From contig CADECW010000062.1 in NCBI GenBank assembly GCA_902825855.1, positions 1 to 43,512 of the forward strand: a stretch of 43,512 nucleotides of DNA, given 5' to 3'. The notes under the pieces were generated by a model that was not told the origin of the DNA, did no database searches, and was given only the letters and a program-made list of their open reading frames with translations. The DNA is from an uncultured Rhodospirillales bacterium. Lineage in GTDB: Bacteria; Pseudomonadota; Alphaproteobacteria; Reyranellales; Reyranellaceae. The first letter of the stretch is position 1. Every line of letters starts with the position of its first letter. Below are positions 25,344 to 32,940 of the stretch, piece after piece. Made by a program: the position numbers and the translations under genes.

Positions 25344-26950
25344 CAGGCGGCATCCTCCAGCACCATTGCCGCAGCTTTTTCGCCGATCATGATCGATGGG
25401 GCGTTGGTGTTGCCCGAGGTGAGCGTGGGCATGATCGAGGCATCGGCGACACGCAGGCTCGCGAGTCCGTGCACGCGCAGGCGGCTGTCCACGACGGCCA
25501 TCGCATCCGAGCCCATCTTGCAGGTACCGACGGGATGATAGGTCGTCTCGGCGGCCTGCTTGACCCAGGCGACGATCTCGTCGTCGGTCTTGCGTTCCGG
25601 ACCCGGCGCGATCTCGCCGATCTGCAAATGGGCGAGCGCCGGCGCATGCATGATCGAACAGGCGATGCGGACGGCGCGCACGGTAAGCTCGGCGTCGACG
25701 GATGCCGACAGGAAATTGAAATTGATGGCAGGCTGCGCCTTCGGGTCGGGCGAAACGACGTGGATAGTCCCCCTGCTCTCGGGCCGCATCGGATGTGCGT
25801 AGCAGGTCATGCCGGATTGGCGCGCAATGCGCGGTCCCTTCGGTCCTGGCTCGGTCAGCATCGGCACCCAACCGAGCAGCAGGTCCGGAGAAGCGAGGCC
25901 CTCGCGCGAGCGCACGAAGGCGCGGATCGGTGCGGCGACCATCGACAGCAGGCCGTCGCCGAACAAGGCATAGCGCATCGCCTGGTAGACGAGGCCAAGC
26001 CCTCGTCCTCGATGATTGAAAGTGAAACCCTTGGCGCCGATCGACCAGCGGGTGCGCGGCGCAAAGTGATCGCGCAGATTCTCGCCCACGCCCGGCAGGC
26101 CATGGTGCACGGCAATGCCAAGCGCCTGCAGTCGGTCAGGCTGGCCGATGCCCGACAGTTCCAGGAGCTGGGGCGAGTTGATCGACCCCGCACTGACGAC
26201 GACCTCACGCCCCGCCCGGGCCTCTCGCGCCGTACCCGCGACGGAGTAGCGGACACCGACGCAGCGCTTTCCCTCGAGCACCAGCGCCGCGGTCAGCGCG
26301 TCGGTCACGATGCGCAGATTGGGCCGGCCGCGGACGGGATCGAGATAACAGCGCGCGGTGCTCATGCGCTGACGCGAGGCGATCGTCGCCTGGCTCATGC
26401 CGATGCCGTCCTGGTGGGCTCCGTTGTAGTCGGGATTGTGCCGGATACCGACCTGGCCAGCGGCCTCGATCAGCGCCGAGAACAGCGGATCGCGCCAGTC
26501 GGGATCGGTGACGCGCAACGGGCCGTCGCGGCCGCGAAAAGCGTCGTCGCCGTCGCCCTCGTAGGTCTCCATCTTCTTGAAGAACGGCAGAACGTCGCTG
26601 TAGCTCCAGCCGCGGTTGCCCATTTGCGCCCAGGAATCGAAATCCTGCGCCTGGCCGCGCACGAAGGCCTGGCCGTTGATGGCGCTCGAGCCGCCGAGCA
26701 GTTTTCCGCGCGGCACCGGCAGGCGGCGCCCGTTGGTGTTGGCCTCGGGCTCGGCGCTGTAAAGCCAGTTGGCCGAGGGATTGTTGATGAGCTTGGCGTA
26801 GCCGATCGGGATGCGCGACCACGGATTGCTTGCTGGACCCGCTTCGAGCAGCAGAACGCGGTTGCGCGGATCGGCCGACAGCCGATTGGCCACGGCAGCC
26901 CCGGCCGAGCCCGCGCCGACGACGATGTAGTCGAAAGTCTCGTTGGTCAT
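25343..26950 (-). CDS. GMC family FAD-dependent oxidoreductase (choline dehydrogenase-like)
   Basis: A 535-residue glucose-methanol-choline oxidoreductase. The FAD-binding DYIVVGAGSAGAAVANRL is at residues 7-24 and the LLLEAG strand follows. GGSSAINGQAFVRG near 82 is GMC signature 1, and GSINSPQLLELSGIG near 250 is signature 2. The active-site pair is His in TYHPVGTCKMG near 465 and Asn in SGNTNAPSIMIGEKAA near 510. It oxidises an alcohol with FAD; alternatives within the family include polyethylene glycol, alkanol or choline dehydrogenases. The ATG overlaps the upstream ATC-hydrolase stop by four bases (ATGA). Confidence 0.95.
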   Translation of the reverse strand: MTNETFDYIVVGAGSAGAAVANRLSADPRNRVLLLEAGPASNPWSRIPIGYAKLINNPSANWLYSAEPEANTNGRRLPVPRGKLLGGSSAINGQAFVRGQAQDFDSWAQMGNRGWSYSDVLPFFKKMETYEGDGDDAFRGRDGPLRVTDPDWRDPLFSALIEAAGQVGIRHNPDYNGAHQDGIGMSQATIASRQRMSTARCYLDPVRGRPNLRIVTDALTAALVLEGKRCVGVRYSVAGTAREARAGREVVVSAGSINSPQLLELSGIGQPDRLQALGIAVHHGLPGVGENLRDHFAPRTRWSIGAKGFTFNHRGRGLGLVYQAMRYALFGDGLLSMVAAPIRAFVRSREGLASPDLLLGWVPMLTEPGPKGPRIARQSGMTCYAHPMRPESRGTIHVVSPDPKAQPAINFNFLSASVDAELTVRAVRIACSIMHAPALAHLQIGEIAPGPERKTDDEIVAWVKQAAETTYHPVGTCKMGSDAMAVVDSRLRVHGLASLRVADASIMPTLTSGNTNAPSIMIGEKAAAMVLEDAA

Positions 26951-27420
26951 TTGAAGCGGTAGCGAAAGTCGCAGTAGGCGGCGCCCTGCATGATGGTCTG
27001 GGTGCGCTTGAACTCGATGCTGGATCCGGCGACGTCGGCGATGTGGAAATCCGAATCGCACAGCAGGATGCCGCCCAGTTCGGGCTCGCCCAGGCCGCGG
27101 AAGAACTCGGCGTACTGGCAGCGCGTGACGTTGTATTCACGCACGGTACCGTCGTCCTTCAGCATGTCGCGATCGACCGCGTCGCCGATGCGCGGCCGCA
27201 TGTCCTCCGCCCACACCGCGTCCCATTGCTGCCGTGGCGAGCCCGGCTTGCTCGCGCCGATGCGATGGTAGAGATCGCGCGCCCATTGGCGCAACGCATC
27301 GCCGACGATGCGGTCGGCCTTCTCCTTGCCGACCTCGGCACGCAGCGAGCGCAGGATCGGCAGGATCACTTCGGCCTGCAGCTTGACCTCGTCGAGCAGG
27401 GAAATGGCGTTTGCGGACAT
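26947..27420 (-). CDS. L-2-amino-thiazoline-4-carboxylic acid (ATC) hydrolase family protein
   Basis: A 157-residue soluble protein that resembles the ATC hydrolase family. Diagnostic are the C-terminal blocks YNVTRCQYAEFFRGLGEPELG and LLCDSDFHIADVAG, followed by FKRTQTIMQGAAYCDFRYR, where the conserved cysteines (CQYAEF, LLCDSD and YCDFRY) and the R-x-x-T-x-x-x-G core lie. In Pseudomonas, ATC hydrolase opens the thiazoline ring on the route to L-cysteine, but many family members sit beside oxidases and have unknown substrates. A GTG nine codons earlier is possible, but GGGGAGG six bases before the ATG at 27420 favours the shorter form. First gene of a coupled three-gene operon. Confidence 0.8.
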   Translation of the reverse strand: MSANAISLLDEVKLQAEVILPILRSLRAEVGKEKADRIVGDALRQWARDLYHRIGASKPGSPRQQWDAVWAEDMRPRIGDAVDRDMLKDDGTVREYNVTRCQYAEFFRGLGEPELGGILLCDSDFHIADVAGSSIEFKRTQTIMQGAAYCDFRYRFK

Positions 27421-27566
27421 GGTGGGCCTCCCCGTTTGTGCAGACACGATCCTAGAGGATGGCGCGATCGCATGTCATCGCACCGCTCAACGAAACGCCC
27501 GCTTCTCGGCTTGAAGTAGCGCGTCGGTTGTCGGAACGTCGGACAAACCTCGAGGAACCCCACGAC

Positions 27567-28457
27567 ATGACAGCCACCCAGCTCGACAGCCTCGTCACTC
27601 TGCTGCGCTCGCGCGCGACGCCGCCGGACTACGACGTCGGCCAGGCGAGGGCCCGGTTCGAGAAGACCGCCGTGTTCCTGGGCGGGGCGCCGGATGCGAA
27701 GTGCGAGAAGGTCGATGCCGGCGGCGTGCCGGCGGAATGGGTTTCGGCGCCGGGCTGCGACACCGGACGGGCGATCCTCTACCTGCACGGCGGTGGCTAT
27801 GCCATCGGCTCGCTCAACACGCATCGCCGGCTCGCCTACGACATCTCCGCCGCGTCGGCGGCCAAGGTGCTGCTGATCGACTACCGCCTCGCACCGGAGC
27901 ATCCCTTTCCCGCCGCAGTCGACGACGCAGCCGCGGCTTGGCGCTGGCTGCTGCAGCAGGGGTTCTCCGCCAGCCGTTTGGCGATCGCCGGTGACTCGGC
28001 GGGCGGCGGGCTCACCATCGCCACGCTGGTCAACCTGCGCGACAAGAAACTTCTCCTGCCGGCCTGCGCGGTCGCGCTCTCGCCCTGGGTCGACCTCGAG
28101 GGGCTGGGCAACAGCATCACGACGCGCGCTGCCCAGGATCCCATGGTGCAGAAGGACGGCTTGATATGGATGGCGAAGATGTATCTCGCCGGCCAGGATC
28201 CCAGGACGCCGCTCGCTGCTCCGCTGCATGCCGACTTGAAGGATCTGCCGCCGGTGCTGATCCAGGTCGGCAGCGCCGAGACTCTGCTCGACGACGCCAT
28301 CCGCGTCGCCGAGAAGATGCATGCCGCCGGTGTCGACGCCCGGCTCGCCATCTGGCCCAACATGCTGCATGTCTTCCCGCTGTTCGCGCCCATCCTTTCG
28401 GAGGGCCGTGACGGCTGCATCGAGATCGGCAACTTCATCCGCAGCAAGACCGCGTAG
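27567..28457 (+). CDS. Alpha/beta hydrolase, hormone-sensitive-lipase (HSL) family
   Basis: A 296-residue esterase of bacterial family IV. The oxyanion-hole motif HGGGY is at residues 74-78 and the nucleophile Ser144 lies in GDSAGGG. A downstream ETLLDDA (about 235) and NMLHVFPLF (about 270) supply the catalytic Asp and His. LLIDYRLAPEHPFPAAVDDA around 102-121 is typical of the family. It should hydrolyse short-chain carboxylic esters in the cytoplasm. A GAGGAA lies about 10 bases before the ATG. The next gene, a ThDP enzyme, starts only 11 bases after the stop, so the two are likely an operon. Confidence 0.93.
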   Translation: MTATQLDSLVTLLRSRATPPDYDVGQARARFEKTAVFLGGAPDAKCEKVDAGGVPAEWVSAPGCDTGRAILYLHGGGYAIGSLNTHRRLAYDISAASAAKVLLIDYRLAPEHPFPAAVDDAAAAWRWLLQQGFSASRLAIAGDSAGGGLTIATLVNLRDKKLLLPACAVALSPWVDLEGLGNSITTRAAQDPMVQKDGLIWMAKMYLAGQDPRTPLAAPLHADLKDLPPVLIQVGSAETLLDDAIRVAEKMHAAGVDARLAIWPNMLHVFPLFAPILSEGRDGCIEIGNFIRSKTA

Positions 28458-28468
28458 AGGAGCATCCA

Positions 28469-30085
28469 ATGCCTCGCATGACCGGTGGCGACGCCATCGT
28501 CGATTCCCTGCTGCGGCACGGCATCGACACCATCTTCGGTCTGCCCGGCGTGCAGATGTACGGCCTGTTCGACGCCTTCGCGCGCAACGCCAACCGGCTG
28601 AAGGTCATAAACGCGCGGCACGAGCAGACGACCGCGTATATGGCACTGGGTTACGCGCAGTCCTCGGGCAAGCCGTCGGCCTTCACCGTCGTGCCCGGTC
28701 CCGGGGTGATGAACGCCATGGGCGCGCTCACGACTGCCTGGGGAGTCAATGCGCCGATCATGTGCATCACAGGCCAGGTCCCGAGCGCCATGATCGGTCG
28801 TGGCCGCGGCCAACTGCACGAGATGCCCGATCAGCTCGCGACGCTGAAGACGCTGCTGAAATTCGCCGAGCGCATAGAGCACCCGACCGAGGCGCCGCAG
28901 GTCATGGCGCGCGCTTTCCAGGCGATGATTTCGGGACGCCCCGGACCAGTCGCGGTCGAGATGCCGTGGGACATGTTTCCGGCCACATCTGACGTGACGC
29001 CGATCGACCCATTGGGCAAACGCCCGAATCCCGAGCCCGATCCCGACAAGATCGCCGCGCTTGCCAAGCTGGTCGACGGCGCCAAAGCGCCCATGATCTG
29101 GATCGGCGGCGGCGCCGTCGATGCCGGGCCGGAGATCCTGGCGTTGGCTGAGAGGATCGGCGCTCCGGTCGTGTCGTTCCGGATGGGCAAGGGCGTGGTC
29201 GATTCGCGCCATCCGCTGTCGTTGAACACCGTCGGCGGCTTCGAATTGTGGGACAAGACCGACCTTCTCATCGGCATAGGCACGCGCCTCGATACGCCGA
29301 TCGCGCGCTGGGCGCCCGCTCCCGCCGGCCTCAAAACCGCGCGCATCGATCTCGATCCCGCTGAGCATCGCCGGCTTGCCGTCAACGTCGCGATCGTCGC
29401 CGACGCAGCCGACGGCGCGCGCGCGTTGACCCAGGCAGTGGCTCGCAAGGACGGCAAGGACTGGCGCGCCGCCATCGCCGACGCCAAGGAAGCGGCCCAC
29501 GCCGCGATCGCCAAGGCCGACCCGCAATATTCCTACATGAAGGTGATCCGCGAGACCCTGCCCGACGACGGCATCGTCGTCGATGAGGTCACGCAGCTCG
29601 GCTACATCATCTGGTACGGCTATCCTGTGCATCAGCCACGTCGCCTGGTGAGCTCCGGCTTCTCCGGCACCTTGGGCTATGGCTTCCCGACGGCACTGGG
29701 CGTCAAGGTGGCAAACCCCGATCGGCCGGTCGTCTCGGTGACCGGCGACGGTGGCTTCCTGTTCGGCGGCTCCGACCTCTCCACCGCCAAGCAGTTCGGC
29801 ATCAATCTGGTGACGGTGCTCGTGAACAACGCCTCCTACGGCAACGTGAAACGCGACCAGGAACGACTCTACGAAGGCCGCCACTCCGGCGCCGTGCTGC
29901 ACAATCCCGATTTCCAGGCCTATGCCCGCGCCTTCGGCGTGCCGGCCTGGCGAGTCGAGACCGCCGATGCCTTCCGCGGCGCCCTCCGCGAGGCTCTGGC
30001 CACGGATTCCCCGGCGGTGGTCGAGGTCGTCTCGGACATCGACAAGGACTATCCACCCTACAAGTTCCATCAGCCCCGGCTCTGA
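28469..30085 (+). CDS. Thiamine diphosphate-dependent enzyme, acetolactate synthase/benzoylformate decarboxylase-like
   Basis: A 538-residue ThDP enzyme with the three-domain layout of the acetolactate synthase superfamily. The N-terminal PYR domain has the cofactor-activating Glu in RHEQTTAYMA near 52. The middle domain has WIGGGAVDAGPEILALAERIGAPV near 210, and the C-terminal PP domain has the Mg/ThDP motif GDGGFLFGG to VLVNN near 426-453. No regulatory small subunit gene is adjacent, so a biosynthetic acetolactate synthase is unlikely; a decarboxylase or carboligase for a 2-oxoacid is more plausible. AGGAG lies upstream of the ATG. It follows an esterase gene by 11 bases. Confidence 0.9.
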   Translation: MPRMTGGDAIVDSLLRHGIDTIFGLPGVQMYGLFDAFARNANRLKVINARHEQTTAYMALGYAQSSGKPSAFTVVPGPGVMNAMGALTTAWGVNAPIMCITGQVPSAMIGRGRGQLHEMPDQLATLKTLLKFAERIEHPTEAPQVMARAFQAMISGRPGPVAVEMPWDMFPATSDVTPIDPLGKRPNPEPDPDKIAALAKLVDGAKAPMIWIGGGAVDAGPEILALAERIGAPVVSFRMGKGVVDSRHPLSLNTVGGFELWDKTDLLIGIGTRLDTPIARWAPAPAGLKTARIDLDPAEHRRLAVNVAIVADAADGARALTQAVARKDGKDWRAAIADAKEAAHAAIAKADPQYSYMKVIRETLPDDGIVVDEVTQLGYIIWYGYPVHQPRRLVSSGFSGTLGYGFPTALGVKVANPDRPVVSVTGDGGFLFGGSDLSTAKQFGINLVTVLVNNASYGNVKRDQERLYEGRHSGAVLHNPDFQAYARAFGVPAWRVETADAFRGALREALATDSPAVVEVVSDIDKDYPPYKFHQPRL

Positions 30086-30209
30086 ACGGGCACACCGACG
30101 GCAATTTCTCGTCACGTCGTGCGACCGGCACTCATCGCTTGTGCGGGTTGCTTTTCGTCGCCACACTTCCCGGAAAAGGGGAGACAAACGTGGCAGGTGT
30201 GTTGACGGG

Positions 30210-30887
30210 ATGAAGCCCCAGGACCTCCTTTGCCTCCATCCGTTCTTTGCGTCGCTGGTTGAAAGCGATGTGCGGACGCTGATGATGCGCACGCGGACCA
30301 AGCGTGTTCCCGCCGGTCGCACCATCTTCCGCAAGGATGAACCGGGCGACGGGCTCTATGGGATATTGGCCGGGCGTGTCGCCTTCACCGTTGATTCACC
30401 GGACGGAAGGGAGCTCACCCTCAACGTGCTGGGGACTGGCGAGTTCTTCGGCGAAATCGCCCTGCTCGACGGCAAGGGACGAAGCGCCACGGCGGTGGCC
30501 CGCGATGCATGCGAGCTGCTGTTCATCGGGCGCACCGAGTTCTTGTCGTTCTTCAGCGAGCGACCGCAGTCGATGATGAACGTCGTCGAGCTCCTGTGCG
30601 AGCGCGTGCGGCTGGCGACCGACTACATTGCCGACGCTGCATTCCTGGGATTGTCGCGCCGGCTGGCCAAGCAGATCCTGCTGCTGCTCGAGCGAACCCC
30701 CTCCGCCCACCACGCAGCCTTGAACGTCTCACACGCTGAGCTGGCCTCCATGCTTGGCGTCTCGCGCGAACATGTCAGCCGCCAGCTCTCCTTCTGGAGC
30801 GATAAAGGCATTCTCGATCAGGGTCGCGGCCGACTCGTCGTCCTCGACCGCGCCGCCCTGGCGCAAGTCCTTGCCGGCGACCACTGA
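30210..30887 (+). CDS. Crp/Fnr family transcriptional regulator (paralogue 1)
   Basis: A 225-residue Crp/Fnr protein. The cyclic-nucleotide-binding domain has the phosphate-binding cassette GEFFGEIALLDGKGRSATA near residues 76-94, keeping the Glu and Arg-Ser that bind cAMP in E. coli CRP. The C-terminal winged helix has ELASMLGVSREHVSRQLSFW near 176-195, with the recognition-helix Arg, Glu and Arg of CRP (SRExxxR). No Fnr-type N-terminal cysteine cluster is present. This suggests cAMP binding and a TGTGA-type target. ATG at 30210 is chosen because the family N-terminus (LLCLHPFFASL) starts there. It stands 112 bases upstream of a nucleotide cyclase gene, with a second paralogue beyond. Confidence 0.93.
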   Translation: MKPQDLLCLHPFFASLVESDVRTLMMRTRTKRVPAGRTIFRKDEPGDGLYGILAGRVAFTVDSPDGRELTLNVLGTGEFFGEIALLDGKGRSATAVARDACELLFIGRTEFLSFFSERPQSMMNVVELLCERVRLATDYIADAAFLGLSRRLAKQILLLLERTPSAHHAALNVSHAELASMLGVSREHVSRQLSFWSDKGILDQGRGRLVVLDRAALAQVLAGDH

Positions 30888-30899
30888 CACTTTGTCTAC

Positions 30900-30931
30900 T
30901 GCAATCTTTACGAGAAGTGCCGAAAATTGCA
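30900..30931. promoter_or_regulatory. Inverted repeat upstream of the cyclase-FHA gene
   Basis: TGCAATCTTT (30900-30909) and GAAAATTGCA (30922-30931) are imperfect inverted arms (8 of 10 complementary, the outer 6 perfect) around a 12-base spacer. They lie between the Crp/Fnr stop and the cyclase start. It may be an operator or a weak hairpin; the sequence does not match a CRP site. Confidence 0.25.
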
Positions 30932-30999
30932 TGACGGCGGCAGCCGAACCGCTATGCTGGCGCACGCCGTCGCCGGCGCCTTGAAGGCATAATCTGGCC

Positions 31000-31890
31000 A
31001 TGTCAGCCCATCGCCGCCGCCTTTCTGCGATCCTTCACTCCGACCTCAGGGGCTTCGTGCGTCTGATGGAAGGCGGTGAAGAGCGGACGGTCAGCCGGTT
31101 GAAGGCGGTACACACAGAGGTCTGGCGTCCCGCCATCGAGACCGGTGGCGGCACCGTGGTGAATATCGTGGGCGATTCGGTGCTGGCCGAGTTCGATTCG
31201 GTGATCGCCGCGGTCGCCACGGCGATCGACATCCAGGAGCGCATGGCGCAGTTCAACGACATGCTCGACGAGGACCAGCGGCTCATGTTCCGCATCGGCG
31301 TGCACCTCGGCGAGGTCCTGGTAGACGAGGAGACAGGGAGTATCTTCGGCGACGGCGTCAACATCGCTGCGCGCATCCAGAACCTGGCGGAGCCCGGCGG
31401 CATCGCCGTATCGCGGGCGGTGCGCGATGTAACGGCCCTTCAGTCGAACTATGTCTTCGTCGATGCCGGCGAGCACGAAGCCAAGAACGTCAGCCGGCCG
31501 CTACAGATCTACCATGTCCACCCACGCGGCAGTGCTTCGATGCGGACCACGACCTCGGCCGTGCCGCGGGTCACGCTACGCTTCCGCGGCACACATGCCG
31601 ATCGGAAGTTCTCCTTCGACGTCGACATCGACAAGCTGATGGAGCGTCGCGAAGGCTTCCTGATCGGGCGAGACTTCGAACAGTGCGACATTGTCTTGTC
31701 GGACTCAACGGTGTCCCGGCGTCATGCCCGGCTGATCTTCGCCAACGGCATGCTTCAGATCGAGGATCTCGGCTCGACCAACGGCACATCCGTGAACGCC
31801 GAGACGGCTAGCCCCGGCCAACCCCAGCGCCTCAAGTCGGGAGCCAAGCTCAAGATCGGCGAGATCGACTTCACCGTCGGGCGAGATTGA
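31000..31890 (+). CDS. Class III adenylate/guanylate cyclase fused to a C-terminal FHA domain
   Basis: A 296-residue soluble protein. Residues 1-175 are a class III nucleotide cyclase catalytic domain: the metal aspartates are Asp15 (LHSDLRGF) and Asp60 (NIVGDSVLAEF), and the transition-state pair Asn122/Arg126 lies in GDGVNIAARI. The purine-binding Lys expected four residues before Asp60 (usual VKTTGDG) is Asn56 here, so activity or base choice may be altered. Residues 195-296 form an FHA domain with GRDF (Arg225), SDSTVSRRHARL (Ser240, His243) and LGSTNGTSVN (Asn262), predicted to bind phosphothreonine. It is flanked by two Crp/Fnr genes, so it probably supplies or tunes their cyclic nucleotide. 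A hairpin-T4 terminator follows. Confidence 0.93.
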   Translation: MSAHRRRLSAILHSDLRGFVRLMEGGEERTVSRLKAVHTEVWRPAIETGGGTVVNIVGDSVLAEFDSVIAAVATAIDIQERMAQFNDMLDEDQRLMFRIGVHLGEVLVDEETGSIFGDGVNIAARIQNLAEPGGIAVSRAVRDVTALQSNYVFVDAGEHEAKNVSRPLQIYHVHPRGSASMRTTTSAVPRVTLRFRGTHADRKFSFDVDIDKLMERREGFLIGRDFEQCDIVLSDSTVSRRHARLIFANGMLQIEDLGSTNGTSVNAETASPGQPQRLKSGAKLKIGEIDFTVGRD

Positions 31891-31927
31891 GGTCTCGCCA
31901 GACGGGAAGAAGTCATAGGCCACCGGG

Positions 31928-31944
31928 CCGCACGCTGCGGTTTT
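31928..31944 (+). terminator. Rho-independent terminator after the cyclase-FHA gene
   Basis: CCGCA (31928-31932) pairs exactly with TGCGG (31936-31940) over a 3-base loop and is followed at once by TTTT. It begins 37 bases after the cyclase stop and precedes the convergent Crp/Fnr gene. The stem is short and the T run is only four, so strength is uncertain. Confidence 0.5.
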
Positions 31945-32014
31945 GCCGGCTTCTGACTTCGGTGCCTCCAACGCGACGATCGCAAAATCGAAAGGCGGCG
32001 TTCTGCGAAGCGCT

Positions 32015-32695
32015 TCACACAGTGACGACTATTTTTCGCAAGGCACGAGCGTTGCGGACCGTCAAACGCCGGCGGCCCAACTCGACGATCCCGACATCGC
32101 GCCAGGCGACAAGCTGCTTGCTGACGAACTCCCGCGAGACGCCGAGCATGCGCGCGAGGTCGTTCTGCGAGATGCGAAGCGTGACCGGCGGGCGACACGC
32201 CGACTCGTCGGCATCGATCAAGGTCACGATCAGCTTGGCAAGCCGTGCCGGAGCGTCCAGGAACGTGGCGTCCTCGACCACGCTGGTGATACGGCGCAGG
32301 CGCCCGCAGACGAAGCCCACGATCCAGATCATCGCTTCCGGTTTCAGCTTGAGGAAGGCCAACAGCTTGTCGCGGCTGACAAGCATCAGCTCGGACGCCT
32401 CGTACGCAACGGCCGATGCGCTGCGGCCCTTGCCGTCTAGGAGCGCCAGCTCTCCGAAGATCTCGCCAGTGCCATGCCTGTTGATGATGAGGTCCCTGCC
32501 CTCGGCGGACTCGGCGACGATCAGGACGCTGCCCGACAGGACGCCATAGAGGCCGTCGCCCGGATCCCCTCTCCGGAACACGAACTCGCCGGCCTCGAAG
32601 CGCTTGACGGCCGCTCGTCTCAGAAGCTCGCGTGCGGTCTCGTCGGTCAGGGCGCTGAAGAAGGGATGGCGGGCAAAGAGGTCCGGCGGTCTCAT
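32015..32695 (-). CDS. Crp/Fnr family transcriptional regulator (paralogue 2)
   Basis: A 226-residue relative of the regulator at 30210, on the opposite strand. The cNMP pocket reads GEIFGELALLDGKGRSASA near residues 76-94, again with the Glu and Arg-Ser contacts. The winged helix has DLARMLGVSREFVSKQLVAW near 175-195; the last CRP-type recognition residue is Lys instead of Arg. Residues 1-15 (MRPPDLFARHPFFSAL) match the family N-terminus and there is no Fe-S cysteine set. A perfect TGTGA-N6-TCACA palindrome sits 36 bases upstream of its ATG, so it is likely controlled by itself or its paralogue. It is convergent with the cyclase-FHA gene. Confidence 0.93.
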   Translation of the reverse strand: MRPPDLFARHPFFSALTDETARELLRRAAVKRFEAGEFVFRRGDPGDGLYGVLSGSVLIVAESAEGRDLIINRHGTGEIFGELALLDGKGRSASAVAYEASELMLVSRDKLLAFLKLKPEAMIWIVGFVCGRLRRITSVVEDATFLDAPARLAKLIVTLIDADESACRPPVTLRISQNDLARMLGVSREFVSKQLVAWRDVGIVELGRRRLTVRNARALRKIVVTV

Positions 32696-32731
32696 CCGAC
32701 CATCAGCCTATCAGCCGGCCGCGCGGGCTTG

Positions 32732-32747
32732 TGTGACCCACTTCACA
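32732..32747. promoter_or_regulatory. Perfect CRP-type operator TGTGA-N6-TCACA
   Basis: TGTGA at 32732-32736 and TCACA at 32743-32747 surround CCCACT, an exact match to the core CRP consensus half sites and spacing. The site is in the 245-base divergent region between the second Crp/Fnr gene (start 32695) and an amidohydrolase gene (start 32941). Its position close to the regulator start suggests autoregulation, probably repression. The rest of this region holds no other feature I can support. Confidence 0.65.
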
Positions 32748-32940
32748 GTAGGGTCGACGGATATTTGGCAAAATGCCGCTGGTACGTAGACGGCCCGAGG
32801 CCTCAGCTTCCGAAGCGACGGGGCCAAGTCTCGATTTTGACAGTTTCAACAGCCAAAACGGCCTCGCATGACGGCGACGCCAATCATGTATTCTCCGCCT
32901 TGCGCCCGACCGACGATTTGGCGCCAACGCAGGAGGAGAC

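Noticed and set aside
25344..25871. N-terminal extension of the DHA2 transporter by 176 codons
   Set aside because: The extension overlaps the end of the GMC gene in another frame and has no domain; the ATG at 25343 starts just before the first transmembrane helix.
28469..30085. Calling the ThDP enzyme acetolactate synthase (ilvB)
   Set aside because: No ilvN-type small subunit or other branched-chain amino acid gene is near, and superfamily motifs alone do not separate it from decarboxylases.
27881..30334. Long open reading frame of over 800 codons on the minus strand
   Set aside because: It lies opposite the esterase and ThDP enzyme genes, whose motifs are unambiguous. In GC-rich DNA the antisense frame is often open, and its translation is Arg/Gly/His-rich without any recognisable domain.
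31000..31890. Frameshift joining a cyclase gene to a separate FHA gene
   Set aside because: The two domains are in a single uninterrupted frame with a linker of about 20 residues, so it is a genuine fusion.
32837..32842. TTGACA -35 box upstream of the amidohydrolase at 32941
   Set aside because: A good TTGACA is present but no acceptable -10 hexamer occurs 15-19 bases downstream.
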